The notes below the pieces were generated by a model. The model saw nothing but the letters and a program-made list of their open reading frames with translations, was not told where the DNA came from and made no database searches. Below are positions 33,141-34,661 of a stretch of 34,661 bases of DNA, in pieces (within the stretch, counting starts at the first letter, position 1; each line of letters begins with the position of its first letter). Position numbers and translations under genes: made by a program. The DNA is from Phycisphaerales bacterium (GTDB lineage: Bacteria; Planctomycetota; Phycisphaerae; Tepidisphaerales; Tepidisphaeraceae): NCBI GenBank assembly GCA_020853095.1, contig JADYZN010000043.1, positions 1-34,661 of the forward strand, written 5' to 3'.

Positions 33141-34511
33141 TCATCTGGTGGATTGATACACGGCCTGCGCGCTGATTCGGCAGGCGGTGACGAGTTGCTC
33201 GATGTGTTCTTCTCCATGCGCGGTGCTGAGAAAACCCGCAATTCTGCCGGCGGGCCAGAGAATCCCCTGCGCCATCATCGCCATCGCAAAATCAAGTCGA
33301 CGATTGTCCCTTCGAACATCCCGTGAACTGCGTGGCGACGCGTCGGAAAAGTGAACGCCGAAAATCGAATGCTTGCCGGTGACGTACATGGGCACGCCAA
33401 GGTTGGCCGCCAAATCACGCAGCGCGGAACGCGTATGATCGCCAAGAGCATTCAATCTGGCGTTGACCGATCCATCCTCAACGGCTTCAAGGACGGCCAG
33501 GCATGCGCTCATGACGGTGGGGTTGCCCGAGAAAGTTCCGCTGCTCAAGGCTTTGTTGGACCGGTCATAAGGCGGCGAGAGGAGCGGCTCCAGGATGTCA
33601 CGCCGCCCTCCGTACATACCAATGGGCAGTCCGCCGGCCAGCGCCTTGCCGGTGATAAAGAGGTCGGGTCTGACGTCATAATGCGAGATCGCGCCTCCCT
33701 TGCCGATGCGAATGCCAGCGGGCACTTCATCGACAACCAGGAGGATTCCATGCCGGGAAGTGGTGCGGCGGAGGGCGTGGACGAAATCCGGCTCCGCGGG
33801 AATGGCGCCGCCAAAGATGGTCATTGGCTCGAGAAAGACGGCGGCGAGACGGTCGGCGTACCGTTCGATCAATTGGGCGGCGACGGCGGCGTCGTTGAAG
33901 GGCAGCATCAATACGTTGTGATCTTCGCCCGGCGACATGCCCAGGGAATCACGGATCGTTGCCGGCGCAGAGTCATCACCGGCTGGAGGACCATAATGGC
34001 TGAACAGCAGCGTATCGAGCTGTCCGTGATGATGGCCTTCGCACATCGCAATCATCGGACGGCCGGTGTGGGCACGACAGATGCGGGCGGCGATCGCGCA
34101 GGCTTCCGATCCGGAATTGACAAAACGCAGCATCTCAACGCAGTCGATCATCCGGCATACGCGCTCCGCGACCTCGACCTCCAGCGGGGAGGCGATGGAT
34201 TGCACCTCGGAGATCCGCAGTTGTTCCCGCACGCGATCCATGACAATCGGGCTGCAATGCCCAAAGAGGCAACTACCCCCTTCCAGGTTGAAATCCACGT
34301 AGTCGTTGCCATCGATGTCCGTGAGTAATGCGCCGTTCGCACGGCTGCCATACAGGGGATGGGGGTTGAACGCGGTGGCGCCGCGTGCTGCGCCGCCCGG
34401 CAATACCTGCCGCGCACGCTCATACATGGCGCGGGATCCGGTCGTTCGTTGATGATACAGGGCTTTGAGTTGATCCAGTGTTCGCATGGTTCTCATTTCA
34501 TTGGTGATCAT
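33141..34511 (-). CDS. Class III aminotransferase, glutamate-1-semialdehyde aminomutase-like
   Basis: 456 residues if it starts at ATG 34511, which overlaps the upstream stop as ATGA; ATGs at 34496 and 34487 are alternatives, and 34529 is less likely. It is a fold-type I PLP enzyme: [69 protein letters not shown], and the Schiff-base Lys in [14 protein letters not shown] (about K289). The context is catabolic rather than tetrapyrrole synthesis, and the motif DEVPAG differs from the usual DEV-x-TGFR of true GSA aminomutases. It therefore probably transaminates another substrate, for example an amino-sugar-derived compound. This is not hemL by context. Confidence 0.9.
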   Translation of the reverse strand: MITNEMRTMRTLDQLKALYHQRTTGSRAMYERARQVLPGGAARGATAFNPHPLYGSRANGALLTDIDGNDYVDFNLEGGSCLFGHCSPIVMDRVREQLRISEVQSIASPLEVEVAERVCRMIDCVEMLRFVNSGSEACAIAARICRAHTGRPMIAMCEGHHHGQLDTLLFSHYGPPAGDDSAPATIRDSLGMSPGEDHNVLMLPFNDAAVAAQLIERYADRLAAVFLEPMTIFGGAIPAEPDFVHALRRTTSRHGILLVVDEVPAGIRIGKGGAISHYDVRPDLFITGKALAGGLPIGMYGGRRDILEPLLSPPYDRSNKALSSGTFSGNPTVMSACLAVLEAVEDGSVNARLNALGDHTRSALRDLAANLGVPMYVTGKHSIFGVHFSDASPRSSRDVRRDNRRLDFAMAMMAQGILWPAGRIAGFLSTAHGEEHIEQLVTACRISAQAVYQSTR

Positions 34512-34661
34512 GTCAGCGGCAGCCGGCACATCATGCCGCCATCGACTGAAATCGTCTGACCGGTGATGTACGATGACAACGGGCTGACAAGGAACAGGAC
34601 AAGATTGGCATAATCGACCGGCTGCCCGACCCGCCTCAGAGGCACCACCGAGACGAGAGTT
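34508..34661 (-). CDS. Short-chain dehydrogenase/reductase, C-terminal 50 residues only
   Basis: Only the 3' end is in the window; the gene runs off the right edge. It reads [19 protein letters not shown], then [16 protein letters not shown], the standard C-terminus of FabG-like SDR proteins. The stop TGA (34510-34508) overlaps the start of the aminotransferase by 4 bp. It is presumably a sugar or polyol oxidoreductase and the upstream gene of the operon. Confidence 0.9.
   Translation of the reverse strand, partial: TLVSVVPLRRVGQPVDYANLVLFLVSPLSSYITGQTISVDGGMMCRLPLT

Noticed and set aside
33351-34328. 325-codon plus-strand open frame
   Set aside because: Antisense to the aminotransferase, whose PLP-binding motifs are unmistakable.
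33141-34511. True glutamate-1-semialdehyde aminomutase (hemL)
   Set aside because: The operon is catabolic, with a lactonase, MlrC and a glycosidase, and a key motif differs. Only family-level naming is justified.
1-34661. CRISPR array, tRNA/rRNA genes, riboswitches, insertion sequences
   Set aside because: Read for on both strands; no regularly spaced repeats, cloverleaf or conserved RNA cores, or transposase-like proteins were recognised.

Overview
The window reads as a chromosomal segment of a planctomycete, most likely a Phycisphaerae-type bacterium. The reasons are three pseudopilins with the FTLVELLVV...[10 protein letters not shown]-terminus and an H-X(9-11)-D(G) C-terminal motif, a PEP-CTERM protein, several long multidomain glycoside-hydrolase-like proteins (DUF4091/GH123-like and DUF6067-like), and Gfo/Idh/MocA and MlrC proteins. 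The taxonomic call is an inference from protein style. No rRNA, tRNA, CRISPR array, transposase or plasmid gene was seen.

Left block (1-11127, plus strand): a likely operon of two paralogous GH123/DUF4091-like glycosidases (the first cut by the window edge and apparently frameshifted), a pseudopilin, a giant LamG + CBM9-like + TIM-barrel protein, and a heparinase II/III-like protein. Next come a divergent AraC-type regulator and Gfo/Idh/MocA protein (11239-13512), then a minus-strand pair: a GntR-LacI hybrid regulator followed by a 1075-residue secreted glycosidase-like/PD40-propeller protein (13606-18208).

Middle block (18209-23097): the GntR regulator shares a divergent promoter region with a PEP-CTERM lectin-like gene that has an in-frame TGA. 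That gene is followed by a long inverted repeat, a second pseudopilin and a truncated secreted protein. After a short island of unknown origin come an ALDH1/2-type aldehyde dehydrogenase and a third pseudopilin, both on the minus strand.

Right block (23098-34661): a LacI-type regulator is divergent from the third pseudopilin. Two identical 11-bp palindromes sit at the two opposing -35 regions. The regulator leads a plus-strand run of a DUF4434-like protein, a LamG domain split by a beta-propeller, and a GH20-like enzyme. A tightly coupled minus-strand operon converges on it: SDR (partial), GSA-aminomutase-like aminotransferase, SMP-30-like lactonase, MlrC, and a six-hairpin glycosidase.

Working interpretation (inference): this is a glycan-acquisition region, probably for an amino-sugar-containing polymer because GH123- and GH20-like enzymes are present. 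It contains three regulators, each of a different family. Pseudopilins sit in the same units as the glycosidases and regulators. Most left-block enzymes carry export signals, while the right-block enzymes lack them, which fits outside trimming followed by processing in the cytoplasm or another internal compartment. No transporter or sulfatase lies in the window.
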